Source of the DNA: Pseudorasbora parva
Lineage: Eukaryota > Chordata > Actinopteri > Cypriniformes > Gobionidae
Assembly: GCF_024679245.1 (NCBI RefSeq)
Contig: NC_090182.1
Location: 27,321,753-27,385,752 of the forward strand
DNA: 64,000 nt
Reading direction: 5' to 3'
The position numbers were made by a program, and so were the translations under genes. The notes below the pieces were generated by a model, which was not told the origin of the DNA, made no database searches, and saw only the letters and a program-made list of their open reading frames with translations. Positions within the stretch are counted from its first letter, which is position 1. Each line of letters opens with the position of its first letter. Of this stretch, positions 61,661 to 64,000 are shown in pieces.

Positions 61661-62252
61661 AGCTGCACTATGTCATTTTACTGTCCGCTAGAGACCGCCT
61701 ATTTAAAAAAAAGGCGTAGTTTGATGACGCCAAGTTTGAGCTCAGAATCTTGTGACATGTGGTCTTCAACTCACAGCCGGTGGAAAGGGATACGGCCAGA
61801 AATCATGTTCATGGATGCGGTTATTAATGTTACCATAGTATGAAGCAGAGCATGACAGAGTGTTATGGAGCTGAGCAAGGCTGCTGGAGCAATTGTTACG
61901 CAAACACACGCCTAGCGAGCAGCGGGAGCAGTGGAACACAGTCACCAATGCCATTTCCGCTTTTCCAGTCATGAATATGTGGTAACGCAGCTCTGTTTGT
62001 CATATTAGATACATTTAAGTGTGTTTAAAATAATGTTATGATGTTACTCAGTGCATTCGCTCAGCGGCTGCTGTGACACTTGTTGCACATTGCTAAGAGT
62101 AAAGCTTTTCTGCCAAATAAAACCCGAAACTGAGGGTAACGCAGATATGACGCAGTTGACAGGCGACTCCCTCAGACGTCCCGGTTCCTTGGTTTAAATA
62201 GCTTTTTTTTTGGTTTAGATATTTTACTGCAAAAATACTTCATAGTGCACCT
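61661..62252. mobile_element. TTAA-flanked MITE with AGCTGCACTATG ends (592 bp)
   Basis: AGCTGCACTATGTCATTTT left and atacttcatagtgcacct right, flanked by TTAA (61657-61660, 62253-62256). The interior is less AT-rich (cgcctagcgagcagcgg) and has no transposase frame. Confidence 0.85.
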
Positions 62253-62386
62253 TTAATTATTGCACCCATCTACATCCCCATTTGTGGACAGGGTTCATTT
62301 CATGGCTCATGGGCCTCAAGATATGTAGTATGTCACTGCTTGCTTGCCATGAAACAATCTTTGCAAACACTCCATAATTTATAGTA

Positions 62387-62460
62387 ACAGGGTTAATTGT
62401 TCAGGAAATGCGGGAGGTGGGAACCGACGTTCAAACACTTATGAACAATTACAACGACTA
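62387..62460 (-). mobile_element. possible diverged LTR end fragment
   Basis: gtaacagggtt, ggaggtgggaacc, gacgttcaaacac and gactaaat align loosely with gtaacaaggtt, ggaggcaggaacc, gaacgtttaaacac and attattaaat at 62732-62815. This could be the end of the 3' LTR after a large internal deletion; similarity is moderate. Confidence 0.4.
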
Positions 62461-62700
62461 AATATATATATAAATAGTATAAATATATACTCCCCCCTTT
62501 GGAGGGCCAGTCATGGCCGCCACAGCACATGGGGGTAAGGACTGACTAGGCGAGAAAAAAGGAGATGGATGCATAATAATAGACAGAGCCAAAAGAGGGT
62601 TCTGGTTCCCAAAACCCACTGGCACCCGGTCCTCCACCAGCTGGGTAAACTCTTCCACGATACCTTGCGGTGGCTCTGGATAGCATCATATGACTATGCG
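62460..62700 (-). pseudogene. retroelement leader and possible gag start, truncated
   Basis: Downstream of the primer site on the minus strand, an open segment reads EEFTQLVEDRVPVGF and PFFSPSQSLPPCAV before running into AT-rich sequence at 62490-62460. Position fits the leader or gag start, but I recognise no domain. No pol is present. Confidence 0.4.
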
Positions 62701-62711
62701 TTCCTACTTCC

Positions 62712-62729
62712 TCCCGGGTTTCGGCACCA
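62712..62729 (-). other. tRNA-Phe primer binding site
   Basis: The plus strand tcccgggtttcggcacca equals the 3' 18 bases of vertebrate tRNA-Phe with CCA; the minus strand is therefore TGGTGCCGAAACCCGGGA, an 18-base primer binding site. Adjacent to an LTR end, this identifies the element as an LTR retroelement. Confidence 0.85.
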
Positions 62730-62730
62730 T

Positions 62731-63026
62731 TGTAACAAGGTTTGCATTTATGGATGGAGGCAGGAACCAGCGAACGTTTAAACACACAATTTTATAATTA
62801 TTAAATACACAAACACAAAGTGGCAGCCCCTCGCATGGACCGCCGCACAGAAACATCATAAAACTGTCCCTGGCCTGGTCCTCTCTCGTCCTTCACTGTA
62901 GTCACTCCTCCTTTTTTGGCTCCTGGAGCTCCTCTGAGAAACTCGAGGCTGGTGCAGCGTGCAGATGAAGCTCATTAACACCCCCTCTCTGTTCCCAAGA
63001 CTTTCGGCCTCGCTATGCTTGCCACA
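62731..63026 (-). mobile_element. LTR of a retroelement, minus strand
   Basis: Read on the minus strand it starts TGTGGCAAGC and ends CTTGTTACA, the TG...CA form of an LTR (296 bp), and is followed after one base by a primer binding site. No target duplication could be verified. Confidence 0.65.
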
Positions 63027-63585
63027 TTGATCTTTCAAGAGTGTAGTATACAACGTTGAACATCTTTAATATGGAGATTACAGGTATAAGTGTTCAATTT
63101 ACTGTCCATCAGAATGAGACTGATAAGCTGTTAGTCTGTTTAATGGATTATAGTTCTTCCCGGTGTAAAGAGTTCAGGCTGAGAGATTCATCTGAGAGCT
63201 TCTTATACTCTTTTAACACTTAACAGATGACCCCAAAGTGTCTCTCCCAGTCCCTGTGCACCATTCACTCTCTTCTCTTCCCTTCCATTCCTCTCGCTCA
63301 CTATCACTCCCTCGCTCAGACTCGCATCTGGAACGAGAACTTCAAACCACATCTCTATCCCCTCGCTGCTCCATTTTAAAATTCAACCCCTTGCTTGTCT
63401 GCTTTTAAAACCCCACTTCAAAAAGGAAAGATTTTCTCCCTTCATTATCAGTGTCATACTTTTATTGCATTCAGCGGCCAATATTTGTGTAAATTTCTGA
63501 ATCCGACTCTGCGGAATCAGGCATGGTGGATATCAGGACAGAGGGAGAAGGTCTTGTTTACGAGTAGTATATACCTGTGTCAGAA
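63027..63585. other. intron 2, no recognised element
   Basis: No exon or repeat ends; 63230-63330 is CT-rich. Confidence 0.5.
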
Positions 63586-63589
63586 CACC

Positions 63590-63830
63590 TGTTGCTGCCT
63601 TCAAATTTGCATACTTATACTATGCCCTAAAAGTGTATTGTTTTTGTGAAGAAAAAGTACATACTTTTGAGTGTGTAGCAGAATAGTAGGAAAGCTTTGG
63701 GACATACTACTTTGTCATAATTGCGTCTTTAACAGACCACTTGGACGCTTCGTTGTAATAAGTCTCCATTTAAACTTCCCTGTCAATCATAGTCACAATT
63801 AAAATCTCCACATTAAATAAAATGTAATTG
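63590..63830. repeat. interspersed repeat with TACTATGCCC / TTTGGGACATACTAC units
   Basis: atacttatactatgccctaaaag, aagtacatacttttgagtgtgtagcag and gggacatactactttgtcataattgcg are phrases I associate with a cyprinid DNA repeat, related to 11340-11720. Ends are not defined. Confidence 0.5.
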
Positions 63831-64000
63831 CCTACTGTATCGGAGAGAAATTTAGTAGCACGTTGTAGGTCTTTCATGCAGAGACTCTCTTCATGTGTTT
63901 GCATAATAATGCATTTAAAGGTTAATGACCAAATGTTGAGTCTTTATTTTTAAAGTTCACAATGCTGTTGCAGATGAAATATAATGTGGATAACATTGAA

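Noticed and set aside
62546..62785. Minus-strand 79-codon open frame over the LTR and primer site
   Set aside because: It runs through the LTR end and primer binding site, which are noncoding.

Overview
The window looks like nuclear DNA of a cyprinid fish (zebrafish, carp or goldfish relatives). The evidence is the set of interspersed repeats, which I recognise as typical of that family: palindromic elements with AGGGTTAGTTCACCC-type ends (Angel-like), Tc1 transposon fossils, hAT elements, L2-type LINE and V-SINE scraps, and long CA, TC and AT microsatellites. There is no bacterial, phage or organelle content. Almost every open reading frame is short and random, or is transposon debris.

The one host coding segment I can support is a 162-bp exon at 16575-16736 on the + strand. 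It encodes a glypican N-lobe segment ([26 protein letters not shown]) and best matches exon 2 of glypican-3 (gpc3), including its length and its phase-1 introns on both sides. The rest is therefore read as gpc3 intron 1 (1-16574, partial) and gpc3 intron 2 (16737-64000, partial). Exon 3, normally about 0.7 kb, is not in the window, so intron 2 exceeds 47 kb.

Region by region: 1-16.5 kb holds an Angel-like element with a second insertion, a nested 2.1-kb DNA transposon (8.9-11.0 kb), several MITEs (14.1-15.9 kb) and an antisense L2-type reverse-transcriptase tail ending just before the exon acceptor. From 17 to 32 kb the sequence is mostly unique-looking, with scattered MITEs, a MITE carrying a helicase-like exon (26.9 kb) and a Tc1 fossil (29.1 kb). 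From 32 to 41 kb there are nested TTAA-flanked and hAT elements, large TC and AT tracts, a second Tc1 fossil and a complete-ended 1.64-kb hAT element with a perfect 8-bp target duplication. From 44 to 56 kb there is a 72-bp-arm foldback, several terminal-inverted-repeat MITEs and a stack of nested insertions (55.6-57.0 kb). From 57 to 64 kb there are two further features of note: a third helicase-exon MITE and an antisense LTR-retroelement remnant whose primer binding site complements tRNA-Phe.

Nothing here works together as an operon or pathway. The biology is one developmental gene (a cell-surface heparan sulfate proteoglycan that modulates Hedgehog, Wnt and BMP signalling) whose giant introns have accumulated transposons, possibly with regulatory elements in the unique stretches. 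I saw no clear new gene system. The most distinctive signal is the recurrent MITE family with 9-bp target duplications that has captured a RecQ-like helicase exon.
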